From Herbidospora sakaeratensis (GTDB lineage: Bacteria > Actinomycetota > Actinomycetes > Streptosporangiales > Streptosporangiaceae), in contig NZ_BBXC01000014.1 in the NCBI RefSeq assembly GCF_001570525.1, positions 145,458-209,457 of the forward strand: 64,000 nucleotides of DNA, given 5' to 3'. This document shows positions 44,825 to 52,803 of the stretch, piece after piece. Positions within the stretch are counted from its first letter, which is position 1. The number at the start of each line of letters is the position of its first letter. The notes beneath the pieces are model-generated. The model was not told the DNA's origin. It saw nothing but the letters and a program-made list of their open reading frames with translations, and searched no databases. Both the position numbers and the translations under genes were made by a program.

Positions 44825-45611
44825 CCGAACCTTTCTGAAGACCTGACGCGCGCCGGTGGCCGTCGGGGTGCCCGAGTTGCTCCGCCCGGCGAAAATGCCG
44901 GGCGGCAGAATTTCGGTCGCCCGCGAGTTCGGTCAGGTCGCCCAGTTGATATGCGGCGTCCATGTTGCCGCCGGCCGAGCCCCAGTGGTAGTAAAAGGCA
45001 GCGTCTTCGGCGTAGCCATCAGCTTGCGACTTCCGGCCCAGGTCATAGGCGAGTTTCGCTGCGTTCTGGCCAGGAATGGTGACTGCCTGCCACTGGTGCG
45101 CTGGCGCGTGGAGATTGAACCAGTAGTCGCCGAGGGCCTTCTCGTCTGCCAGGACTAGCAGGGCGGCCAGGGCGGTCACGGCCCCCTCGTCCCGCTCGTG
45201 GGCTCGATGAATCAGATGCATGGCAGACCGGCCGAGAATTTCGACCGTGCGGAGATGCCGCTGGTTCGTGCGGTCGAAGTTGTGGTTACGGTGAGCGGCC
45301 ACAACCGAACTAGCGAATTCCGCTGCTCGGTTGTAAGCGTCAACGGAGGGAGCACATCCGCCATCCTTCAGGGTGCTGATGGTCAGGTGCAGAAGCAGCA
45401 GTTTCTTGACGTTGGGCTTCAGGATCGCCGGGCCATAGCACATCTTGCTCAACGTTGAAGGAGAGAGCGTGTGGCGGGCCAGTGATTCATCGATATGCGC
45501 ATAGGCATGGGCGACCTCTGCGGATGCCTCGCAAATGACTTTCTGTGAATAGCTGCTGCTGGTGACGAGACTTGCTGAGAACTGTTTCCAGTCAGGTGAC
45601 CTCTGGTACAT
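44817..45611 (-). CDS. Sel1/TPR-like protein at the right edge of the island
   Basis: This roughly 264-residue protein is helical throughout. The end shows Sel1-type repeats (AAFYYHWGSAGGNMDAAYQLGD, then AARHFRRAEQLGHPDGHRRA). ATG 45611 is chosen because GGAG lies six bases upstream and the frame before it loses coding character; the frame stays open to 45905. It overlaps the methyltransferase tail to tail by eight bases. Sel1 proteins mediate protein contacts. A role in the defence island is possible but unproven. Confidence 0.6.
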   Translation of the reverse strand: MYQRSPDWKQFSASLVTSSSYSQKVICEASAEVAHAYAHIDESLARHTLSPSTLSKMCYGPAILKPNVKKLLLLHLTISTLKDGGCAPSVDAYNRAAEFASSVVAAHRNHNFDRTNQRHLRTVEILGRSAMHLIHRAHERDEGAVTALAALLVLADEKALGDYWFNLHAPAHQWQAVTIPGQNAAKLAYDLGRKSQADGYAEDAAFYYHWGSAGGNMDAAYQLGDLTELAGDRNSAARHFRRAEQLGHPDGHRRASGLQKGSAN

Positions 45612-45911
45612 CTTGCTCCGCTGGACGTCTCTGTGTGGATTTGGGTGCTGGCCTACTCTCCCAGTCGTTGCCTTTTTTGGCAAGGCGAAGCGTGCTATAT
45701 GCCCGTGTAGCGTTTCCCTGCCTGTTTGAAGCTCCGGCCACCAGAATGTCCAGTTGTGAATTGCGTGAATTTCTAGGGGGACCGGCGCATCGGGTCGTCG
45801 GAAACTTTGGCGGCGTGCCGACCATGTTGTTCTTTTCGGCTCCTCGGGTGATATTGTGGGCGCTCGGCTGTCGTCGGTGATAGAAATCAAAGATTGATCG
45901 CACATCCCAGG
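45612..45911. other. Lower-GC boundary between the island and fumC
   Basis: I see no convincing gene. The stretch has runs such as GCCTTTTTTGGC (near 45669) and A/T-rich codons in every frame, unlike the host genes on its right. It probably holds the promoter of the Sel1-like gene and the terminator of fumC. No tRNA, integrase or clear attachment repeat is visible. Confidence 0.5.
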
Positions 45912-47324
45912 TCACCCGCCGTCGGCCGTGCCGGGTTTGGTCAGCCGTTCCGGGACGACCACCCGGTCGAACAGCGCCTCGTCGACGCCCGACCGCATCG
46001 CCGCCTCCTTCAGCGTCAGGTCCTCGTCGAGGGCCCGGTGGGCGATCTGGGCCGCCCGGTCGTAGCCGATCACCGGGCTCAGCGCCGTAACCATCATGAT
46101 CGAACGCTCCACGTTCTCCGTCAGCCTCTCCGTGTCGAGGCGGGCGTCGGCGACCAGGAACTTGCGGAAGTGGTCGGTCATGTCGGTCAGGATGCGGGCC
46201 GAGTGGAGCACGTTGTTGATGATCAGCGGGCGGAACGCGTTGAGCTCGAAGTTGCCCTCGGCGCCGGCCGCCGAGACCGCCGTGTCGTCGGCCATGACCT
46301 GGATGCAGACCATCAGCATCGCCTCGGCCTGGGTCGGGTTGACCTTGCCCGGCATGATCGAGGAGCCGGGCTCGTTCGAGGGCAGGATCAGCTCGTGGAG
46401 GCCGCTGCGCGGGCCCGAGCCGAGCCAGCGCATGTCGTTGGCGAACTTGAACAGCGGCACGGCCAGCGCCCTGATCGCCGCCGAGACCCGCACCAGCGTG
46501 TCGCACGACGCCTGGGCGGCGAACGGGTTGGCCGCGTCGGTGAAGGGGTGGCCGGTCAGCCGGGCGATCTCGGCGGCGACCTCCTCGGCGAAGCCGGGCG
46601 GCGCGTTCAGGCCGGTGCCGACGGCGGTGCCGCCGATGGCCAGCTGGTAGAGGCCCTGCGCGGTGGCGGTCAGGTGGGCGGCGGCGTCGTCCAGCTGGGC
46701 GGCGTAGCCCGACCACTCCTGGCCGACCGTCAGCGGGGTGGCGTCCTCCAGGTGGGTGCGGCCGATCTTGACCACGTCGGCCCACTGGCGGCTCTTCTCG
46801 GCGGCGGCGTCGCGCAGGCGGCGAACCGCCGGGAGCAGGCCGCCCTCGACCGCCTCCACGGCGGCCAGGTGCATCGCCGTGACGAAGGTGTCGTTGGACG
46901 ACTGGCCCATGTTGACGTGGTCGTTCGGATGGATCGGGTCCTTGGCGCCCAGCCGGCCGCCGAGGAGCTGGATCGCCCGGTTGGAGATCACCTCGTTGAC
47001 GTTCATGTTCGACTGGGTGCCGGAGCCGGTCTGCCAGACGTACAGGGGGAACTCGTCGTCGAGTCTCCCGGCGATCACCTCGTCGGCGACCTCATCGATG
47101 GCGTCGGCCTTCCACTGCGGCAGCCGCCCCGCGCGGGCGTTGACGATCGCGGCGGCCTTCTTGACGTAGCCGTAGGCGTGGTAGACGGCCTTCGGCATGC
47201 GGTCGTCGCCGATGTCGAAGTGGATCAGCGACCGCTGCGTCTGCGCGCCCCAGAGCCGGTCGGCCGGCACCTGGATCTCGCCGAGCGAGTCGCTCTCCGT
47301 CCGGGTCTCCTTGTACGTCGTCAT
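45912..47324 (-). CDS. fumC: Class II fumarate hydratase
   Basis: The 470-residue protein has the superfamily signature SSIMPGKVNP (GSSxMPxKxN) with the mobile catalytic loop. Other family landmarks are GSGTQSNMNVNEV, GQSSNDTF and the histidine in KIGRTHLEDATPL. It interconverts fumarate and L-malate as a tetramer in the cytoplasm. Its start overlaps the stop of the malic-enzyme gene (TGATG), so the two malate-using enzymes are made together. Confidence 0.97.
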   Translation of the reverse strand: MTTYKETRTESDSLGEIQVPADRLWGAQTQRSLIHFDIGDDRMPKAVYHAYGYVKKAAAIVNARAGRLPQWKADAIDEVADEVIAGRLDDEFPLYVWQTGSGTQSNMNVNEVISNRAIQLLGGRLGAKDPIHPNDHVNMGQSSNDTFVTAMHLAAVEAVEGGLLPAVRRLRDAAAEKSRQWADVVKIGRTHLEDATPLTVGQEWSGYAAQLDDAAAHLTATAQGLYQLAIGGTAVGTGLNAPPGFAEEVAAEIARLTGHPFTDAANPFAAQASCDTLVRVSAAIRALAVPLFKFANDMRWLGSGPRSGLHELILPSNEPGSSIMPGKVNPTQAEAMLMVCIQVMADDTAVSAAGAEGNFELNAFRPLIINNVLHSARILTDMTDHFRKFLVADARLDTERLTENVERSIMMVTALSPVIGYDRAAQIAHRALDEDLTLKEAAMRSGVDEALFDRVVVPERLTKPGTADGG

Positions 47325-49034
47325 CACCGCTCCCTCGCCCGGACCGGCCGGTAACGCGGGTGCCACATGGCGTCCTGGACCTGCTGGACGGGGTCGCGCA
47401 GCGTCGTGCGGGCCAGCTGCTCCCGGTCGGCCTGCCGCGCGACGGCGACCGCGACCGTGGCGGAGATCTCACGCAGGTTGTCGACCTGCGGCAGCAGCGA
47501 CGCCCCCGGCAGGGTCGGGTCGACCAGCCCGGCCACGGCCTCGGCGGCGGCCTGGAGCATGCCCCGGCTGACCCGCCGGGCCCGCGAGACGATCACGCCG
47601 AGCCCGAGGCCCGGGTAGAGCAGCGCGTTGTTGGCCTGGCCGATCACGAACGTGATGCCGTTGTGGGTGATCGGGTCGATCGGCACGCCGGTCGCGACCA
47701 GGGCCCGGCCGTCGGTCCAGCGGATCAGGTCGGCCGGCGTCGCCTCGATGCGCTCGGTCGGGTTGGAGATCGGGAAGACGATCGGCCGCTCGACGTTCGA
47801 GGCCATCGTCCGGACGATCTTCTCGGTGAACGCGCCGTGCGCGGTGGACGTGCCGAGCAGCATCGTCGGCTTCACCCGGGCCACCACCTCCGCCAGCCCG
47901 CCGCCCTCGCCGGCCGGGCGGGCGTAGGGGACCTGGAAGTCCCGCAGGCCGGACATGTCGTCGGTGAGCAGGCCCTGCTTGTCGATCGGCCAGATCCGGC
48001 GGGTGGCCTCCTCGTGGTCGAGGCCGTCGCGCACCATCGCGTCGCGCAGCTGGTCGGCGATGCCGATCCCGGCGGTGCCCGCGCCGAAGACGACGATCCG
48101 CTGGTCGCGCATGGGCAGGCCCGACACCTTCACCGCGCTCAGCATGGCGGCCAGCACGATCGCGCCGGTGCCCTGCATGTCGTCGTTGAAGGTGGCGATC
48201 CGGTCGGTGTACCTCTCCAGGATGCGCCGGGCGTTGGACGGCCCGAAGTCCTCCCAGTGCAGCATCGCGCCGGGGAACATCCGGGTCGCCGCCGTCACGT
48301 AGGCGTCGATGAAGTCGTCGTAGCGCTGCCCGCGCACCCGGGAGTGCCGGTCGCCCACGTAGGCGGGGTCGTTGAGCAGCCCCTCGTTGTCGGTGCCGAC
48401 GTCGAGCGCCACCGGGATGACGCGGTCGGGGTCGATGCCCGCCGCCGCCGTGTAGACGGCCAGCTTCCCGGCCGCGATGCCCGCGCCGCCGCCCACGCCC
48501 CAGTCGCCGATGCCGAGGATCTCCTCGGCGTCGGAGGCGACGATCAGGTCGACGTCGTCGGGGCCCAGCCCGAGGTTGCCGAAGGCGCGCTCGATCCTGC
48601 CGGGGTCGTCGACCGACAGGTACACCCCGCGGGGCCGCCGGTATTCGTGGCTGTACGTCTCGATCGCCCGCGCGACCGTCGGGTCGTAGACGATGGGCAG
48701 CATCTCGCGCAGGTGGTCGCCGAGCAGCCGGTAGTAGAGCGTCTCGTTCCGGTCGCGCAGCCCTTCGAGGTAGACGTTCTTGAGCAGGTCGGTCGGCTGC
48801 GCGCGGTATTGCGCGTACACGCGCGTGACCTGCTGGTCGAGCGACTCGACCACCGGCGGCAGCAGGCCGTCGAGCAGCAGTTCGCCGCGCTCCTCCGCCG
48901 TGAACGCCGTCCCCTTGTTCAGCAGCGGTTCGCGCAGCAGCTCGAGGCCACGCAGGGACGTCGCGTAGGAGCCGTCGTCCTGCTCGGAGAACGCCCGGCG
49001 GGCCGCGTCCGGCTTCCTGTTCCCAGGTGACATC
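47324..49034 (-). CDS. NAD-dependent malic enzyme
   Basis: The roughly 569-residue enzyme has the long SfcA/MaeA type pattern: RGLELLREPLLNKGTAFT, NETLYYRLL, the tyrosine region PIVYDPTV, YSHEYRRPRGVYLS, metal-binding residues in HWEDFGPSNA and TFNDDMQGTGA, and the nucleotide fold VVFGAGTAGIGIA. It oxidatively decarboxylates malate to pyruvate. ATG 49034 or 49043 can start it; GGGGG sits at a useful distance only from 49034. It is co-transcribed with fumC. Confidence 0.95.
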
Positions 49035-49380
49035 GTCACCATCCCCCGTCTCGCCCAGGAAAGTGGCTGTCCCACCGGCCGTGCCCCCGTGACACGCAGG
49101 GCAAAGTCAGGTTTTGGCCAGGAGTCGCCCCCGATCCGGTTGGGCCCACCGGGGGGCCAGGTTTTTCCGCACCGCCGTTATAAAGGCCGGGGCCGCCGTG
49201 ATACTGTCGTTTTCAGTTGCAGTTGTGGTTCCCGAAGACTTCACGTGCCTCACCGGGTGAAATGAATCGGTGGTGGCACTTTTGTATTTCCGGACGAATT
49301 TCCGGTCGGGGTAATCATCGCGGCGACGCGAGGCGCGCAAATCGCGCGACTCACGGGCTCAACCCCGAAGGAGAATTGTT
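49035..49380. promoter_or_regulatory. Leader region of the cold shock gene
   Basis: This stretch holds no gene. ATTTCCGG is repeated at 49286-49293 and 49298-49305, about 80 bases before the cold shock start. AAGGAG lies eight bases before the ATG. Cold shock mRNAs often carry long structured leaders, and the 150-300 bases here would fit that. Confidence 0.45.
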
Positions 49381-49584
49381 ATGGCTACCGGTACCGTGAA
49401 GTGGTTCAACTCGGAAAAGGGCTTCGGCTTCATCCAGCAGGACGGCGGCGGCGCCGACGTCTTCGCCCACTACTCCAACATCGCCGCCTCGGGCTTCCGT
49501 GAGCTCCAGGAAGGCCAGCGCGTGAGCTTCGACGTCACGCAGGGCCAGAAGGGCCCGCAGGCCGAGAACATCGTTCCCGCCTGA
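49381..49584 (+). CDS. cspA: Cold shock protein (CspA family)
   Basis: The 67-residue single cold-shock domain has RNP1 (KGFGFIQ) and RNP2 (VFAHYSNI) intact, with the usual [18 protein letters not shown] opening. It binds single-stranded RNA/DNA and acts as an RNA chaperone. A strong hairpin follows. Confidence 0.97.
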   Translation: MATGTVKWFNSEKGFGFIQQDGGGADVFAHYSNIAASGFRELQEGQRVSFDVTQGQKGPQAENIVPA

Positions 49585-49600
49585 CCCTTCGCACGACCCG

Positions 49601-49632
49601 ACCGGGCCCGCGCCACACGGCGCGGGCCCGGT
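49601..49632 (+). terminator. Terminator of the cold shock gene
   Basis: A 14-bp perfect stem (49601-49614 with 49619-49632) with a four-base loop begins 17 bases after the stop codon and is followed by a T-containing stretch ending TTTT. It is one of the clearest terminators in the window. Confidence 0.88.
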
Positions 49633-49639
49633 TCCGTTT

Positions 49640-49942
49640 TCAGCGGGCGAAGACCTCGAAATGGTCGACGGTGGTTTCCCGGTCGACGAGATAACGGTCG
49701 TCCTGCGGATAGAAGACGGCCGTGCCGGGTTCGTCCCCGGCGAAGGCGCGCACGGCCTCCCACGAGTCCCACAGGGAGACGAGGAAGAACTCGGTCCGGT
49801 CGCCGTCGTCACGGCGGGTGAAGGTGACGCCCCGGTTGCCGGGGGTGGAGACGTAGCCGGGGTGGCCGGTCTCCATGAGGTAGTCCGCATAGGCGTCGGC
49901 GTCGTCTTTCCGGGTCCAGCCACGCCAGGTCCGCATAATCAT
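49640..49942 (-). CDS. Small antibiotic-biosynthesis-monooxygenase-like (ferredoxin-fold) protein
   Basis: The 100-residue protein shows TRKDDADAYADYLMETGHPGY, FTRRDDGDRTEFFLVSLWDSWEAVRAF, then YPQDDRYLVDRETTVDHFEVF, the order of strands and helices seen in ABM-type dimeric alpha/beta barrels. Such proteins oxidise small molecules without cofactors or bind haem. The start could be ATG 49942 or 49936. It converges on the cold shock gene. Confidence 0.75.
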   Translation of the reverse strand: MIMRTWRGWTRKDDADAYADYLMETGHPGYVSTPGNRGVTFTRRDDGDRTEFFLVSLWDSWEAVRAFAGDEPGTAVFYPQDDRYLVDRETTVDHFEVFAR

Positions 49943-50196
49943 GACACCAGTAAAGTCGCTACGACGGTGTCGGAGCAAGATCCCGGCTCGGGGAGGGCGG
50001 GCTCAGCCCGATCGGGCGGCCGCTCCCTCCGTCGAGCACCGCACGACCGCCCACATGGAGGCCGCGGCCGCGAAGGTGCTCGCCGGCGACTGCCCCGAAA
50101 CCATTCACGAGGTGAACGTTTCACCTCGGTTCCGGTGCGACCAGGGGGGATGACGCCCCCCGGAAAACGCTTGCTGGTCGGCGGAGCCGAAAGCTC

Positions 50197-50238
50197 GCAT
50201 GCTGCCTGCACGTTCCCGAGCAGCAGGAGGCAGCATGC
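50197..50238 (+). promoter_or_regulatory. Inverted repeat enclosing the ribosome binding site and start of the pectate lyase gene
   Basis: GCATGCTGCC (50197-50206) is a perfect complement of GGCAGCATGC (50229-50238). The right arm contains the ATG at 50235-50237 and the end of AGGAGG (50225-50230). If the mRNA starts upstream, this 10-bp stem would hide the start codon and part of the ribosome site. Confidence 0.5.
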
Positions 50239-51401
50239 TGCGCTCATGGCGCCAGAAGGCGCTACTCGTCCTGACGGCCGCGGTGGCCGTCACCCCCCTG
50301 ACGGTGGTCGCGGCGCAGGCGGCGGTCGCCTGCCGGGTGACCTACGCCGTCCAGTCGCAGTGGCCGGGCGGGTTCACCGCCGGCGTCACGCTCGCCAACA
50401 CCGGCGACCCGCTCTCCAGCTGGCGGGTGACCTGGTCGTACGCCGCCGGTCAGACCGTCTCCCAGGCGTGGAACGCCACCGTGACCCAGAGCGGGGGCGC
50501 GGTGACCGCGTCGAGCCTGGGCTACAACGGCGCCCTCGCCACCGGGGCCTCCGTCCAGTTCGGCTTCAACGCGAGCTGGAACGGCAGCAACCCGGCGCCC
50601 ACGACCTTCGCCGTCAACGGCGTGACGTGCGGCGGCGGCACCCCGAGCCCCACCCCGTCGCCCAGCCGGACCCCGACGCCCACCCCCACGCCCACGCCGA
50701 CCCCCACCCCGACGCCGCAGCCCACCGGCTGGCCGACGCCGACCGGGCAGGTCGGCGTCAACGGGACCATCTCCGTCTCCGGCACGTTCGACGGCGGCAT
50801 GCGGCGCTACTGCTGCATCGGCGACGGCGGGCAGGAGGAGAGCCAGGACCCGGTGTTCCAGCTGGCCAACGGCGCCACCCTGCAGAACGTCATCATCGGC
50901 GCGCCCGCCGGTGACGGCGTGCACTGCTCCGGGTCGTGCACGCTGCGCAACGTCTGGTGGGAGGACGTCGGCGAGGACGCCGCCACCTTCCGGGGCAGCG
51001 GCGAGCCGAGCTTCCTCGTCGACGGCGGCGGCGCCCGCTACGCGAGCGACAAGGTCTTCCAGCACAACGGCGCGGGCATCCTCACGGTCCAGAACTTCCA
51101 GGCGACCAACTTCGGCACGTTCTACCGCTCGTGCGGCAACTGCTCCACGCAGTACCAGCGGGACGTCGTGATCCGGAACGTCACGCTCACCCGGCCGGGC
51201 AACACGGTGGCGGGCGTCAACGTCAACTACGGCGACACGGCCCGGTTCTCCGGGGTGACGATCGTCAACGACTCGGGCCGGTCGATGGTGATCTGCCGCA
51301 AGTACAACGGCAACAACAGCGGCAACGAACCGACCCAGGTCGGCACCGGCGCCGATTCGACGAACTGCTTCTACTCCGGATCGGACCTGACGTACCGCTG
51401 A
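50235..51401 (+). CDS. Secreted pectate lyase PL3 with CBM2 cellulose-binding domain
   Basis: The 388-residue exported protein has a signal peptide (about 1-32, ending AAQAA) and a CBM2 domain (about 33-137, with CRVTYAVQSQWPGGF and SWRVTWSYAAGQ). A Pro-Thr linker (about 140-175) precedes a PL3 beta-helix (about 180-388, with FDGGMRRYCCIGDGGQ, NVIIGAPAGDGVHC, NVWWEDVGEDAATFRG and QHNGAGILTVQNF). PL3 enzymes cut polygalacturonate with calcium. AGGAGG lies four bases before the ATG at 50235. It would attack plant cell-wall pectin while bound to cellulose. Confidence 0.93.
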   Translation: MLRSWRQKALLVLTAAVAVTPLTVVAAQAAVACRVTYAVQSQWPGGFTAGVTLANTGDPLSSWRVTWSYAAGQTVSQAWNATVTQSGGAVTASSLGYNGALATGASVQFGFNASWNGSNPAPTTFAVNGVTCGGGTPSPTPSPSRTPTPTPTPTPTPTPTPQPTGWPTPTGQVGVNGTISVSGTFDGGMRRYCCIGDGGQEESQDPVFQLANGATLQNVIIGAPAGDGVHCSGSCTLRNVWWEDVGEDAATFRGSGEPSFLVDGGGARYASDKVFQHNGAGILTVQNFQATNFGTFYRSCGNCSTQYQRDVVIRNVTLTRPGNTVAGVNVNYGDTARFSGVTIVNDSGRSMVICRKYNGNNSGNEPTQVGTGADSTNCFYSGSDLTYR

Positions 51402-51403
51402 CC

Positions 51404-51706
51404 TCAGCGCGTCGGCAGACCCCGTCTGAGCCGCGCCTTCGTTCGTGGGCGCGGCTTGGGGTCGCGGCCGCAGCCGCAGGTCTCGAAGCCCTCGTAACGC
51501 AGCCCGGCGGCCAGCACCGCGGCGACCGCCGCCCACTCGGCGGTCCTGCGGCGGCGCGGAGCGGCGAAGTCGTGGCCGGCGTACACCATCGGCCGGCGGC
51601 AGCGGGTGCAGAGGTGCTCGGCGCCGTCCCAGGGCAGCTTGTGGCTCTGGCGGCAGGGCACGCAGACATAGTGCACTTTGTAGGTCACTTCCGCGTATGT
51701 GCACAT
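51404..51706 (-). CDS. Small zinc-ribbon-like protein
   Basis: The 100-residue protein has two CxxC pairs (YVCVPCRQSH and HLCTRCRRPM) at about residues 14-40, a likely zinc site, and a third cysteine group ETCGCGRD near 77. The C-terminal third is Arg-rich. It is a lineage-type protein of unknown role, possibly nucleic-acid binding. It is divergent from the macrodomain gene, with a palindrome over its start codon. Confidence 0.6.
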   Translation of the reverse strand: MCTYAEVTYKVHYVCVPCRQSHKLPWDGAEHLCTRCRRPMVYAGHDFAAPRRRRTAEWAAVAAVLAAGLRYEGFETCGCGRDPKPRPRTKARLRRGLPTR

Positions 51707-51769
51707 AGGCCAAATGATAGAAGGGCCCCCATTGTGCGATAGGCGCCGCGTGTGAACATGTGTGCATGT
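51696..51769. promoter_or_regulatory. Paired palindromes over divergent start codons
   Basis: TATGTGCACATA (51696-51707) is a perfect 12-bp palindrome covering the start codon of the leftward zinc gene. ACATGTGTGCATGT (51756-51769), with 5-bp arms, covers the start codon of the rightward macrodomain gene. Both share a TGTGCA core and neither gene has a clear Shine-Dalgarno, which fits leaderless transcripts under a common regulator. Confidence 0.5.
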
Positions 51770-52788
51770 CGTTTCCGCCCAGCCGCGAGGCGCTGATCGC
51801 GGACCTGCGGGTGCTGAGGGAGAAGGGCCTGCTCCGGCGGCACTCGCTCGAGCTGGCCGCGCTGACCGCCGTGTGCCGTCGGCTGGCGCTGCCGGTCGAG
51901 CGGGTGCTCGACCTGGTCATCGGCCGTCTCGACGGCAAGCTGGCGGAGGCCGCGGCCCACTCGATGGGGATGACCCCGGGCATGCGCGACTGGCCGGGCC
52001 AGGAGCGCCGGGCCCGCGCCGCCCGCGTCTACGGCGTGTCGGTCGAACGGTTCCGCAAGCACCACGAGCTGCTCGTCCTCGGCGAACTCGCCCAGGGGCT
52101 GCTCGACCTGGCCGGCGCGCCCGGCCGGGGGCGGCCGCGACTCGGCGGCAGCGTCGAGTTCCGGTTCCGCGGCGTGCCGATCCTCACCCACCGGCGGCCG
52201 ATCGAGACCCTGCGCGACGTCGACGTGCTGGTCTCCTCGGAGAACGTCTACCTGGAGATGTCCAAGCCGTTCAAGGCGACGTTGTCGGCGACGCTGCGGA
52301 AGGCGGCCGCGGTCTGGGACCCGTCCGGACGGCTCGTCGACGACGTCCTGCCCCGGGAGTTGCGGGGGTGGTTGCGCGAACACGGGCGGGAGGGCGAGGC
52401 GGTCGCGGCCGGGACGGTGGTGCCCACGTCGTCGGGGGAGCTCGCGCGCCAGGGGGTGAACCGCGTCTACCACGCGGCGGTCGCGGTGCCCCGGGCCGGC
52501 GCCAACGACTACGACGTCGACGCGACGGCGGTCATGCGGGCGGTGCACAACGTCTTCGACCTCGCCGGCACGGAGGGCTGGCGCTCCGTGGCGCTGCCCC
52601 TCCTCGGGGCCGGGCGGGGCGGACTCCAGCCCGAGGTCGCCTTCGCGTACGTGTGGGCGGCCCTGGAATCCCGGCTGGACCAGGGACTTCTCGTCCACCT
52701 CGTGACCCGGAGCGAACGTTCGTCGGAGGCGCTGACGAAGGGCCTGCGCGCCGCCGGGGCCGAGCATGAAGGGGCCGGCGGCGGTTGA
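51766..52788 (+). CDS. Macrodomain protein with N-terminal helical DNA-binding-like region
   Basis: In this 340-residue protein the C-terminal half is a macrodomain: VDVLVSSENVYLEMSKPFK, then GTVVPTSSGELARQGVNRVYHAA, then VALPLLGAGRGGLQPEVAFAYVWAAL. This is the fold that binds ADP-ribose and often removes it from proteins or nucleic acids. The N-terminal 120 residues are helical (LRVLREKGLLRRHSLELAALTAVC) and could be a winged helix. ATG 51766 has no ribosome site, suggesting a leaderless mRNA. It could reverse or sense ADP-ribosylation. Confidence 0.82.
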   Translation: MSFPPSREALIADLRVLREKGLLRRHSLELAALTAVCRRLALPVERVLDLVIGRLDGKLAEAAAHSMGMTPGMRDWPGQERRARAARVYGVSVERFRKHHELLVLGELAQGLLDLAGAPGRGRPRLGGSVEFRFRGVPILTHRRPIETLRDVDVLVSSENVYLEMSKPFKATLSATLRKAAAVWDPSGRLVDDVLPRELRGWLREHGREGEAVAAGTVVPTSSGELARQGVNRVYHAAVAVPRAGANDYDVDATAVMRAVHNVFDLAGTEGWRSVALPLLGAGRGGLQPEVAFAYVWAALESRLDQGLLVHLVTRSERSSEALTKGLRAAGAEHEGAGGG

Positions 52789-52803
52789 CCGCCGGCCCGT
52801 CCG

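Noticed and set aside
49941-50153. 70-codon frame between the ABM-like and pectate lyase genes
   Set aside because: No ribosome site and it overlaps the start of the opposite gene; the HMEAAAAKVLAGDCPE part may be a gene scrap but cannot be supported.
50641-50730. Short tandem base repeat
   Set aside because: It is simply the Pro-Thr linker of the pectate lyase.
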